A DNA stretch of 61,739 nt from NCBI GenBank assembly GCA_937941715.1, contig CALDGX010000157.1:1-61739 (forward strand), written 5' to 3'. The notes under the pieces are model-generated. The model did not search any database. It worked only from the letters and a program-made list of their open reading frames with translations, and was not told where the DNA came from. Origin of the DNA: an uncultured Chloracidobacterium sp. (GTDB lineage: Bacteria; Acidobacteriota; Blastocatellia; Pyrinomonadales; Pyrinomonadaceae). Below are positions 17,018 to 27,200 of the stretch, one piece after another. Within the stretch, counting starts at the first letter, position 1; every line of letters begins with the position of its first letter. The translations under genes were made by a program, and so were the position numbers.

Positions 17018-18127
17018 CTAATCGGCGATGATGTCTATGATCGCTCCGATAACGGCACCGAGTATAGTGTATTTGCCGTTGGAATAGTTGCCGTAACGAC
17101 TTCGGCTGTAATAGCCATCCTCGTAACCGCGGCGAAATCCCTCACGGAAGTAGTAATTGTACTCGTCCATAGACACATAGTAACTGTCATAACCGAAGGC
17201 CGCATCCTGGTACCCATAGGAATTTCGATAGTCGAAACCCCATCCATCCTGGCGATCAGCCTGTCCGGCGTAAAATCCCTCTTCGTAACCGTTCCTAACG
17301 GCGTCGCGCAGCATCTGGGCACCATACTGGCTTGTATAATAGTAGTTGCCGCCGCGGTAATAACGATAATTGTTGTAATAATTGTCGTAATACCTCATCT
17401 GGCGGAGCCTTTCCCGGTCACGCCGGAGCCTCTCCCAGTACCGCTGCTGATAACGAAGATAGGCATTTCGGCGCTGTTCCTGCAGCTGGCGATAACGCTG
17501 CTTTTCGATATTCTGCGAATTTCGCCACTGCTGGTCATACTGATCCCATCGCTGCCGCTGGAGCTGCTCCTGTTGGCGGCGGTCGATCTGCTGATAGCGG
17601 CTGTTATTTTCGTTATTTCGGGGATCACGGATCGGGCGGCTGCCCTCATCCGAGCGGTTGCCCCACGGATTCTGCTGCTGGCGCCGGTCATTGATCCGCC
17701 GTGTCTCGTCATTATTCAGTTGACCGCGTTCCCGGCCTCGAGGCGTCTGGACGTTTGGGGCTGGCTGATCCGTTACGGGCCGGCGGTCCCTCTGAGGAAA
17801 ATTTGACTGAACCGGCGTCGACTGCGGCTGTGACACTGGTCGGCGCCCCCGATCCTGCTGCCAATTCGGCAACTGCTGGGGTTGGCCTAACGGTGCCTGC
17901 CGAGGGCCGCGGTCACGCGGTTGCATTCCCGGCTGTACATTTTCTTGCCGGCGGCTGCCGCGATCGCCCCGGTCACCACGGTCGCTACGGTCGCCGCCTT
18001 GCTGTTCCGGTCTCTGATCGGACGGCTGTCCGCGGCCGCGATCACGCTGTGCCATCGCATCGATTGAATACAACGAGCAGATCGAGAGCAACGAAACCGC
18101 CACCTTTGTTCCCAAATGTTTTCTCAT
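17018..18127 (-). CDS. Secreted Arg/Gln/Tyr-rich low-complexity protein
   Basis: A 369-residue protein of unknown function. ATG 18125-18127 with AAGGGG upstream gives a signal peptide ending near SIDAMAQ. The mature N-terminal half is disordered, with Arg-Gly-Asp-type repeats (SDRGDRGDRG) and many Arg, Gln, Pro and Asn. The middle (about 190-270) is Arg/Gln-rich and probably helical (RQQEQLQRQRWDQYDQQW). A Tyr/Asn-rich segment follows (YYDNYYNNYRYYRGGNYYY). The last 100 residues are more ordered, with paired motifs NGYEEGFYAGQADRQDG and EGFRRGYEDGYYS and a hydrophobic end (ILGAVIGAIIDIIAD). No family was recognised. It has its own terminator. Its high charge and tyrosine content suggest interaction with polyanions or cell-surface polymers, which is speculation. 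Confidence 0.75.
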   Translation of the reverse strand: MRKHLGTKVAVSLLSICSLYSIDAMAQRDRGRGQPSDQRPEQQGGDRSDRGDRGDRGSRRQENVQPGMQPRDRGPRQAPLGQPQQLPNWQQDRGRRPVSQPQSTPVQSNFPQRDRRPVTDQPAPNVQTPRGRERGQLNNDETRRINDRRQQQNPWGNRSDEGSRPIRDPRNNENNSRYQQIDRRQQEQLQRQRWDQYDQQWRNSQNIEKQRYRQLQEQRRNAYLRYQQRYWERLRRDRERLRQMRYYDNYYNNYRYYRGGNYYYTSQYGAQMLRDAVRNGYEEGFYAGQADRQDGWGFDYRNSYGYQDAAFGYDSYYVSMDEYNYYFREGFRRGYEDGYYSRSRYGNYSNGKYTILGAVIGAIIDIIAD

Positions 18128-18308
18128 ATTACACCCCTTATCCTGACTTAAATCGTTGGACGAACTTGTCGCCCTGCACGAGTCAACCGCAATCGGTGTA
18201 CCACGAGCGTCAATGCCCGATTTTGGCGACATTTAGTGCACCTGCAGGCGAGATCAAACACGATATCGTGGCTTTGGGTGACGATATCGGGTATTACAGT
18301 GAGTTTTG

Positions 18309-19022
18309 CTATTTGGAAAATTCGTAGGCGATCCGGATATTCAGCGAACCGTTGGCGACCTCCGGCGTGACCCCGAGCGCCTTCATTCTGATGTTGCCGG
18401 CATTTTGGATCGGTACGCCGAAGGAAACCTTGTCGAGCCGTAGAATCTCGATCGGATTGAGCTTTTTGTCGATCGAACCCTGAATGAGTCTTGCGATCAG
18501 CGTACCTCCGACGCCGCCGGTGCCATTGAGGTTTACGTTCAGAACCCGCGCCTTTCCGATAAGTCGCTGCCCCGCCTGATCATACTCAAGGTCGATGACC
18601 GATTCGGCCCATCCGGCGAACTCCACGCATCCGACGAATGGCGGTGCGTAGTTACCCGAAAATGCCAGCGGGACCAGGATCCTGCCTTCACGAAATCGAA
18701 CCGCGGTTCGGACGCCGTCCATTTCTCGAAGTATACGAACCGTCTCCCGGCAGACACCTCGAACGACATTTGGCTTATTTTCCGACAAATGTAGCGCGTA
18801 ACTTGCGTTTTGAAAACCGAAAACCGTTTCAGGGTTCGGGCGGTGCTCGCGGCGGATCTCCGCCACGGAAAACTCGGGCGGGTCAAAGTTTTGATAGATC
18901 GAGTCGAGCAACGCATCAAAAAACTGCTCGCTCAGGCTGACCGTGACCTCAGCCCGCTGGGCATTGATGTTAAAGGCCAGTATCAATACCATCAGGCAAA
19001 CCGCAAAGTACTTTTTAGTCAT
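18309..19022 (-). CDS. Exported protein of unknown function
   Basis: A 237-residue protein. ATG 19020-19022 is preceded by GAGGGG. The signal peptide is KKYFAVCLMVLILAFNINAQ, with cleavage probably after INAQ. The mature part alternates polar and hydrophobic residues and looks beta-rich, e.g. LARLIQGSIDKKLNPIEILR, then VSFGVPIQNAGNIRMKALGV. Two cysteines (VRGVCRE and VGCVEF) could pair in the periplasm. No domain was recognised; a lipid- or envelope-binding role would be a guess. It lies just downstream of kdsD, 91 nt apart, same strand. Confidence 0.7.
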   Translation of the reverse strand: MTKKYFAVCLMVLILAFNINAQRAEVTVSLSEQFFDALLDSIYQNFDPPEFSVAEIRREHRPNPETVFGFQNASYALHLSENKPNVVRGVCRETVRILREMDGVRTAVRFREGRILVPLAFSGNYAPPFVGCVEFAGWAESVIDLEYDQAGQRLIGKARVLNVNLNGTGGVGGTLIARLIQGSIDKKLNPIEILRLDKVSFGVPIQNAGNIRMKALGVTPEVANGSLNIRIAYEFSK

Positions 19023-19113
19023 TGTTCCCCTCATTCGTGAGCCGTTTATATCTCTGAGATCGATCAACAAACTGATGGTATTCGGAAGCAATTGGTTGGA
19101 AACGTTCTCGTGA

Positions 19114-20085
19114 TCACAGACCGCTTCTGACGACGTCGTGAAGCCGAAGGATGCCAACGCATTTGCCAGAATCGTCGGTCACCGGCAAGACCGATATTTG
19201 TGATGGCCGATCTTCCATCAATCCAAGGGCGTCATAAGCCAGCATAGAAGGCGGCACACATATCGGGCCGGCGGTCATCATTGCCGACGCCGTCAGCCCG
19301 CCAAAAGCGGCCGGATCAGTTCTTTCGATCGTTCGGCGGAGGTCGCCGTCGGTTATGATGCCAACAAGATCTCCGGCCGGGCCGATCACGTTGACCGCGC
19401 CAAGAGCGTATCGGGATATCGACCTCACGACCGTAAGCCATCCGTCGTCGGGCGAGACGTTCGGACTCGGGTGCATAAGGCTCTCGACCGTCAGCGTAAG
19501 CCGCTTACCGAGACGCCCGGCGGGATGGTTGGCCGCAAAATCCGCTGCCGTCAGTCCTTTTGAGCTCATCAGCGTCATCGCCAACGCATCACCAATCGCG
19601 AGTGCCACCGTCGTGGAGGCCGTCGGCGCAAGATTCAGGGGGCACGCTTCCTTATCAACGGCTGCGTCGAGAGCAGCGTCAGAACGCACGGCAAGTGTCG
19701 AGGCAAGATTTCCTACGATCGAAATGATCGGAACACCTCGGCTCTTAAGGGCGGGCAAGATCGCCAGCAGTTCGTCCGTCTCACCCGAGTTGCTTAGTGC
19801 AATGACCACATCTCCGTCCGCGATCGCGCCGAGCCCGCCATGAAGGGCGTCCGAAGGGTGAATAAAAACTGCGACGGTGCCGGTACTCGTCAGTGTCTGG
19901 GCAATTTTCTGGGCAATTACACCTGATTTGCCGACGCCTGTAACTATGACTTTCCCTTCGGCCGCACCGAGGATCCGGATCGCTCGTTCAACCGTTTCCG
20001 CCGATACGTTCTCCGAAACACGAGCGATCGCTTCAGACTCGATCCTAAGGATCTCAACAACTTGTTCGTAATTGGTTTTCGCCAT
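19114..20085 (-). CDS. kdsD: Arabinose-5-phosphate isomerase (KdsD/KpsF)
   Basis: A 323-residue enzyme converting ribulose 5-phosphate to arabinose 5-phosphate, the first step of KDO synthesis for lipopolysaccharide. The N-terminal SIS domain contains TGVGKSGVIAQKIAQTL, HPSDALHGGLGAI and ALSNSGETDELL. The segment DFAANHPAGRLGKRL links to two CBS domains (SLMHPSPNVSPDDG..., GIITDGDLRRTIER..., SAMMTAGPICVPP). SIS plus paired CBS and this length are diagnostic. It implies a KDO-containing outer membrane. No other KDO gene is nearby. It lies 117 nt downstream of a lipoprotein gene, with a terminator between. Confidence 0.95.
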   Translation of the reverse strand: MAKTNYEQVVEILRIESEAIARVSENVSAETVERAIRILGAAEGKVIVTGVGKSGVIAQKIAQTLTSTGTVAVFIHPSDALHGGLGAIADGDVVIALSNSGETDELLAILPALKSRGVPIISIVGNLASTLAVRSDAALDAAVDKEACPLNLAPTASTTVALAIGDALAMTLMSSKGLTAADFAANHPAGRLGKRLTLTVESLMHPSPNVSPDDGWLTVVRSISRYALGAVNVIGPAGDLVGIITDGDLRRTIERTDPAAFGGLTASAMMTAGPICVPPSMLAYDALGLMEDRPSQISVLPVTDDSGKCVGILRLHDVVRSGL

Positions 20086-20149
20086 GCCGGATGAACAACA
20101 GAATGCCTAAATGACTGGAATTTTAACATATTGACCGGAGCAAAAAACA

Positions 20150-20180
20150 ATGGGACAGGGCGTTAAGTGCCCTGTCCCAT
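20150..20180 (-). terminator. Rho-independent terminator of the lipoprotein gene
   Basis: A perfect 12-bp stem (20150-20161 with 20169-20180) with a 7-nt loop, followed on the minus strand by TTGTTTTTTG. It lies between the lipoprotein stop at 20202 and kdsD, so kdsD needs its own promoter. Confidence 0.93.
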
Positions 20181-20201
20181 TTTGTCCGATCAGTTGAAAG
20201 A

Positions 20202-20828
20202 TCAAAAGAATGTCTTCAAATGCGAGGTGACATAATCCTCGATCGCCTTTGCAGATTTCAGTTCATTCAGCTTTGAGTTAGCGTCCGCATCCGTTGTAAA
20301 GGTCTTGCCGTTGTTAACGTATACTGCGTTCGAAGGATACGAATCCTTAGCAGCGAGACAACTTCCAGCCATTATTATGTCAGTTTTGCCGTCGCCGTTG
20401 AGGTCCTTGAAAGAAACTGCCTCAACCCAACACGCTGCCTGCCCGTCAAAGGCGTCCGGAAGATCAAACACGCTCTTTCCGCCCTTAAAGATGTGAAATG
20501 TCGAACCCCGAGGAACGTCCTTTTCGTCGAGCATTTCATCTTTGCTTGCGAAGGTCGCAAAACAGCCGCCTGCAAACGGTTCAAAGTCGATCGGAAAGGA
20601 CTGTTTTGAAATAAAGGTCTTGCCGGCGAGTTTCAGATCCTTGCAGCTATCTCCGGCAGGCTTAGCAGCCGGCTGGGCATTTGCGGCGGGCGTATTAGCG
20701 GGCTTTGATGCCGCTGAATCAGCCGCGGGAGTCGCCGTCGCGTTCGATGTGTTGCCGGTGCCGCTTTTAGAACAACCGGCGATGGTTAGGGCAGTCAATA
20801 AAACGATCAGTAAGTTTATGATTTTCAT
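20202..20828 (-). CDS. Lipoprotein with an FG-GAP-like motif, function unknown
   Basis: A 208-residue predicted lipoprotein. The signal peptide is MKIINLLIVLLTALTIAGCS with lipobox IAGC (Cys at 19). A linker rich in Ala, Pro and Asn follows to about residue 60. The globular part contains FKDLNGDGKTDIIMAGSC, a calcium-binding/FG-GAP-like loop, and three further cysteines. The C-terminus is helical (LKSAKAIEDYVTSHLKTFF). No family name is certain. No strong SD precedes the ATG at 20826-20828. It has a strong terminator and appears monocistronic. Confidence 0.72.
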   Translation of the reverse strand: MKIINLLIVLLTALTIAGCSKSGTGNTSNATATPAADSAASKPANTPAANAQPAAKPAGDSCKDLKLAGKTFISKQSFPIDFEPFAGGCFATFASKDEMLDEKDVPRGSTFHIFKGGKSVFDLPDAFDGQAACWVEAVSFKDLNGDGKTDIIMAGSCLAAKDSYPSNAVYVNNGKTFTTDADANSKLNELKSAKAIEDYVTSHLKTFF

Positions 20829-21209
20829 ATTTTCGTTATGCACGCGGTTCCCGCTCGACAATCGAGGGCCAACTATGGATTCCGTCCGGTCCTGACGGCG
20901 GCCTATTTTCATTTCGCCCGTCAGCGTCCTTCACGTTCGACCATTATTACATCACTTGTAGCGACAGAACTAACGAACGCCACCGGTTTCCGGTCAGGCG
21001 AGAATGCGAAATCGCTGATCCGCCGTCCCTTTAGATCGGCGATTTAAGTCGGGCCGCCTACACCTGGATCTCGATCTGGATCCGTGACCGCAAAGTTCCG
21101 CCAAGATGAAGATGTTAAATTACCAGGCCCAAAGTGACCAAATAGTCGCGTGAGATCCACCGCGGAATCGACAGAAGTTCGGCGGCCGCCAGGGCCGCCT
21201 TTTCGCTTT
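20829..21209. other. Intergenic region with decayed coding sequence
   Basis: 381 nt between the lipoprotein and the alpha-2-macroglobulin gene. It holds the propeller remnant (20921-21082) and a 7-bp GC hairpin (21181-21187 with 21193-21199) 10 nt after the macroglobulin stop. The hairpin has no T run on the minus strand. Nothing else is recognised. Confidence 0.55.
20921..21082 (-). pseudogene. Remnant of a PD40/WD40-like beta-propeller C-terminus
   Basis: No intact gene, but one minus-strand frame reads DPDRDPGVGGPT, an in-frame TAA (21044-21046), then IADLKGRRISDFAFSPDR and KPVAFVSSVATSDVIM, ending at TGA 20921-20923. This matches the usual last blade of PD40/TolB-like propellers, as found at the C-termini of Acidobacteriota Ser/Thr kinases and protease-like proteins (QITDFKGERIFDFAWSPDGK type). 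The fragment has no start codon and an internal stop, so it looks like the tail of a deleted gene. The remainder of 20829-21209 shows nothing else apart from a GC hairpin at 21181-21199. Confidence 0.6.
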
Positions 21210-24200
21210 CTATTCGACCCGAACAAAGTCGGTGCCGGTCCTTCCGAATGTTTCCGGATGATACATCTCCTCTGCCTTGGCCGGCGGGACCACGAATTGG
21301 CCCGGCGTGGTCGCCCGTGCCACGTAGTTGTAATTATATACGCCCTCCCAGAGCAGCGACGTGAAAGCCTCCGCTCGCTCGTCACGGAAATTCTGGTGTT
21401 CGAACCAGTATTGGCGATACCACCAATATCCGCGGCCGAATGAACGGCTGCCAAACTCCATCACCGACGTATTGCCGCCCGGATCGCCCGGTATAGATTC
21501 GGTGACCGCAAGACCCGGGATAAGGATCTCGAGTCCGGCCGGCAAATTGTCCACAAGGGCGACATGGTATCGGCGTGCCTGAGCGACCATCGTCAGTCGA
21601 ACCCGGACTCGCGCCCCGGCTTTTATCGTCCAACTGCCATCGGCATTCTGCTTGACATCGTCTTTATCATCGACAGCTTCGTACTTGCGGAGTATGGTAA
21701 AGCCATAATCCGCCGGGTCGAGTTTCAGGTTCTTCGGAGCATACTTCATACCGATCCGATAATACAGACGGCCGGCACCTTGCTTATCTACGATCAGGTT
21801 CGACATTCCACCCTGATCCGTAAGATAAGACATCGGGATATTCAATTGGTTCGAGTCGACTGAACGCCCCTTGAACGACTCTTCGCCGGCATATGTGTTG
21901 CCGAGCCAAATACGAGTCACAAAATCAGGCGTCACCTTCTCGAACGCGTTGAAATACTTGTCCAAAGCCAAGAGAATAAACACATTTTCCTGGGTGTTTG
22001 ACCAAGCTCCCTTGGTACGGTGATCGAGCAGGCCGCGAACGAGCTTTGGTATCAGGTCGTTTTTCGGATCAGCTTTTATCATCGCCTCAAGCAGGACGCC
22101 GTCGGCCCGCCGGTTCGAATACATTATTAACCACGCGCCGTCGCCATAGTTGGTGACAAAATTAGCCGTCGAAGCCGTTTCTGTCGTGCGGTTCATCAGG
22201 TGACGAATGATCGCCTGTACCTCAACTATCGAGTCCGGATCCTTAGCAAGCACCGACAGGACCCAACCGAGAGCCTCAAAAGGCATCTTCTCGATCGTCG
22301 CCTCACTCAGCAGCTTTTTGGTTTTGGCGACGTCTCGGTCGCCGAGCATTTCGCGAATATATAATGCGTATGCCGAGATGGTCCAGCGAACCTCAGGTGA
22401 GCTCTTGTACCAATCGTCATAATGCTTTTCGACGTCTTTGAGGTACGGCTTGACCTTTGTGATCATCTCTTCCGGCACTTTGTAGCCCTTTGCCTTGGCC
22501 AATGCCAACGCATGCGCGACATGCACGGTCAGGAAAGGATACTCATATCGCTCCTTGTCGCGTTTCCAAAGCCCGAAACTGCCGTCATTACGCTGACGCG
22601 ACTGCAGAATTTCGATGTCTCGGGCATAATAACTCTCGAGCTGTTTCGCCGTCGGCATATCCTTAGCCTTGAAAGCACTCAGAACGTCGCGCATCGCTGC
22701 GATAGAGATCATTCGCGACGATATCTGTTCCGAGCAAGCGTACGGATAATTTGTCAAATAGAGAAACGCATCCGTCAGTTCTTGAAGCTGCGTCGACGAC
22801 GTCGTTACCTCGAGACCGCCAAACTGCGGATAAACATCGCCCGGCGTCTGCACCGGTTGAATGATCGCCCCGTTCTGGTCGGTAGTGCCGTATGTTGCAA
22901 AGGCCTCTGTAGTCGCGGGCGTCCAAACCGGTAGCGAGATCTCGGCCGCATCGTTGAATTTGCCGGACGTCACGGCGATCTGGAATCTCGCCGTACCCGC
23001 TTTCATCGCCGACACCGGGAATCGCACCTCGACACGATCATTCGCCTTAACAAGCACGCGCTTGCCATTGCCGCCGGTCAATTCAGCATTAGTCGCGCGA
23101 ACCGCAACATCGACCGCCATGTCCTTGTCGGTCTGGTTTTGAACCACGACCGGCATTTCGATCTTGTCGCCGAAATTCATAAATCGCGGTGCCGATGGCC
23201 GGACCATTAGCGGTTGTTTGGCCGTGATATTCGATTCCGACTTACCAAACCTCTTGCCGTTATCGACCGAAACGGCCGTAATTCGATAACGCGTCAAATT
23301 GTCGGGCAGCTTGATATTGACGACCGCCTTTCCGCTTCCGTCCGTTCTGACGGTCGGAGAGAACAATGCCAAAGCGTTAAAATTCTGACGCAGGTTGATC
23401 GGCGTCTCAGCTTGCTGAGCATTGCCGTCATCGCGTTCGGCGGAAACCATCGCATCGGCCACCACTTCTTCCCTGCCACTCTTCATCTTAGCCGCAGGCG
23501 CTGGCCTCGCGACGCCGCCGACAGCTCGATTTTCGGACAAAACCCCACTGCTTACCGGCATCGGCGGAGGCGGCGGTTGAGCCTTGACATCCTCCGGGTT
23601 GCCGAGCAACACGTCCTTTCGAAGGTGATAATCGTTCACGCCGTCACCACGGGTTGTGTAAAACACTCCCATCGGGTCGCCGATCGTGTAACGTGTGAGG
23701 GCCAACACGCTCTCATCGACCACCACAACGGCTACCTCGCTGTTGGCGACCGGTTCACCGCGATAATCTGTAACCGCGACATTCACTTTGGTCTCGCCGC
23801 CGGGAGCCAGGGTCTTGTCGACCGGCTCGGCCGAGACCGAAAGTTGACGTGACGCCGTTGAAATGGCGAGATTGATAGTGCCGCTGGCAAATGCCGGCCG
23901 TTTGGCGAGTTTCGCGTCGACCTCGCCCTTGTCGTTGGTTCGGGCCGCAGCACCGACAAGATCGATCTGAGCGGTGATGTTGGGCAAATATTTCTCATCG
24001 AGCGGGATCTTAAGCGTCGTCGACGAATCCTTCATTGAGAATCGTTCGGTCTTGACAATGCCGTCGCGTCGGAGTGTTAAAACGCCCTCAGCCGGAGTGA
24101 AAGGAGAGATAACCAGCAGTTCGGCAACGTCGCCCGGAGCAAAATCTTTTTTACTCGGGATGATCTGAACCTCTTCCTGTTCGATGCTGCGTTTCGGGGG

Positions 24201-27200
24201 TGTTTTGCCGCCCGGGACCCAGATCGTGATCTCGCTTTCGTTAAATCGTTCGCGGTCGTCCATCACGGTCGCCGTAACGATATAGCGGCCGCCCTGTTTT
24301 GCTACAAAACTGCACTTTTGCGCTTTATCGGCCGACTTGACCGTGCAGCTCTGCTCATCCACGATCACTTCTTTCCAAGATCCTTTGTCGAAGGTCCAAT
24401 CCTTCAGCACAGCCTTGACCTCAGCGTCGCGGCCGCCAACCAGATTTCCATCGATATCGCTGACGATGGTTTCGACCTCTATCTTTTCGCCCTTTTGCAC
24501 AAACGTTCGAGGCGTACGAATTCCAACATACAGAGACGCCGGGTGCACGAGCAGCGAAGTTGAACTCGACCACGTTTGCCGATTCACATCCATTACCGAC
24601 GAGGATGCGGTGATCGTATACGGCCTGGGCGGCTTCACTGAGTCAAAATCTATCTTCAAGAGGTGTTTACCGGAGGCGTCGGTCACGCCCTTGAAGGACT
24701 GAGACGATCCGCCGATATATCCGCCGTCATAATTATATCCGCGCCACCACGGGACCCAGGTACCAAAGGTAAAGTCGCCCCTATTCGGCGGCGTATAGCT
24801 CGTGGGACTGGCGGTGACCGTCCAGTTGGCGTCGGCGTTCGCGAGTCCGCCGCCGGCATAGTATTTCGCCTCGACGGACATTAAGGCGCTGCCGCCGACA
24901 AAATGCGGTGCTTCCGTTTCAACCTTGGAGATGACCTCAAATTCGGGGCGGCGAAATTCCTGTATCTGAAACTGGTGTGAATAGCTGCCGCCTGAGATCG
25001 CCGTATTAGTAGTTAGATCGATCCGAGCGTAACCTAGATTAGCGTTGTCGGGAAGGCTGAATTTGAGATCAAACGCGCCGAACGAATTCAGGTTTGCCGT
25101 GCCTTTGGCGATCTCGTTGTTCCTCGGATCCTTAACCGAGTAACTGAGGCCGCTTGCGGCATCGCCAAGGCCCTCGACATCGCCAAATTTACCCGGCGTG
25201 ATGCGGCGAATATATCCTTTGACCGAAACCTCTTCTTTGGGTTTGTATAACTTTCGATCGTCGAATACGAACCAGCGAAGCGAGTCGCCCGCTGACTTTC
25301 GATACCAACTTCCGTTATCCTGCCAATAATAATCGGTGTTCTCCGGCAGAAAAGCTGTGTCTTTGCCTCGTTTGGCGACGAGATAATTCTGGCCTTTCAC
25401 CGAACCGGACTCGGGCAATTGCAGTCGCAGTATCCCATTCTCGCCCGTCCGGTCACCTTGAGCCTCGGCGATGGTCTCGGTCTTGACCGATGAACCGTCC
25501 GACTCCGTCGATACTATGCCGTCAGGCTCGCTGCTGCCCCAGCCGCTAAACCATTTCCACGCGCGTTGGAAGATGCCTGGCTCCGTCGCGGCAACCTTTG
25601 CACTGCCTGAGGCCTTTTCGAGCGGATAGATCGAAAGGTCGACCCCTGAAAGCGGTTTTCCGGTTTTGAGATCGGTCACGAAGCCAACCAGTTCGGTATT
25701 GTCCACGAAAGCGTCGAGACCGATCTGGGTTGCCTGGACCCAGGTAAATATTCGCACACGATCGTATTTGTCCTTACGCACGGTAGGCTCGATATCAACT
25801 ATCACGTTGCCGAATCCGCCGTCGAGGCCTTTGGACAGATCGACCCGAGTTTCGACCATTTCGTCGGGTTTACTGGCGATCTGTACGACGTCGTCCGAAA
25901 CCAGGCGACCCGGTATCGGCGGCCTTTTACCATCGTCGTAATTTATCCGACGAATGTATTCCTGGTACTTTTGCCATTCCGACGGCTGAACGTCATACAG
26001 TCTGACCTTGACGGCGGAGTGATTGGTCGAATAAATCGAAAACGTGGGTTTTGAGGTAGGATCCAGAACCGTCATGTAGCCGCCCTGAGCATATAGATTT
26101 TGGCTCGCCGAGCCGACCTTGATAGTGGCTGTCGCGGCCTGACCTAGCGATTGACCGTAGACGTCGCTGATCGCCCCGTCCACTGTTACCTTGTAGGTAG
26201 TCCTTCCTTTCTTATATCCCTGAATGTAAACGTAGTTTCCGGAGGGGTAAATGTTGAGCCCGTCGATCGCCGGCTCGACCTTTACCATATCTTTTGAGAA
26301 TTTCGCGGCGTCGATCGAGTTATTAAATTCAATATACCAGTTCTCAAACGGCGAGCAGTTACGGTTATCACGCCAACCGCAATAAGCTCCGCTGAATTTC
26401 AACTGACTAAAAGTCTGAAAACTGAATGTCTGATCTTTGACCGTGGTCAGCGGGCCCTCGGCCGATGGTGTTCCTTTACCAATGGTGACATTTATCGATG
26501 AGGCACCCGGAAGCGCGTTCTCGGGCAGTCCATCCGAGTTGACGGCCCGAAATGCGAGCCAACGGCCGGCCTGGGCCTGCTTTGAGTAATAGCTAATAGT
26601 ACCGTCGCGGTCGATCTCATCCTGAGTGGCGAGTCTTATTGGCAGCTTTTTACCTCCGCCTGACACGGTCAGCGCTTTTAGAACTGCGGCGGGATCGATC
26701 GCCTGGTCAAACGAAATATACATCAAGGCATCCCGCCGGGTGATACCACCGTTGGGATACATTGTCTCGGCCTTGGGCGGCGGCGTCGTAAACGTCCAGA
26801 CCACGTCCTTTGCCAAAATCTGGCCGTTAGCGGATCTCGTACCGGCCGGGACACGAGCCGTAAACTTTGTGGCCATCGGAAACCGTTTGTCCGTATCGAA
26901 CATCAGCGTCTTTGTCCCAAGCCAGCGCCAGCGGCCCTCGACCTGCGGCGATAGTTCGACCGGCGCGAACTTTGAGGCTTCTTCCTGCGACGTCACGGCG
27001 ACCATCGGCTGAGAGAACGTAACACTTAGGTCCGGAGCCAAAGGGATCTCACCTTCAGGAGAAAAGCGTACGACCTCCAATGCCTGGCCGCTAACGTCTA
27101 CCTTCGGTGTCCCACGCTGATCGTCGGCCGGGAACTTGACAGAGATCTTGTTACCGTTCTTCGGAGCCGGCAAAGTTCCGATACGCTTGGCGAAATCGGT

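Noticed and set aside
17940..18020. Short tandem DNA repeats that could suggest a CRISPR or minisatellite
   Set aside because: They encode the Asp-Arg-Gly repeats of the secreted protein in one frame, are only a few codons long, and have no spacers.
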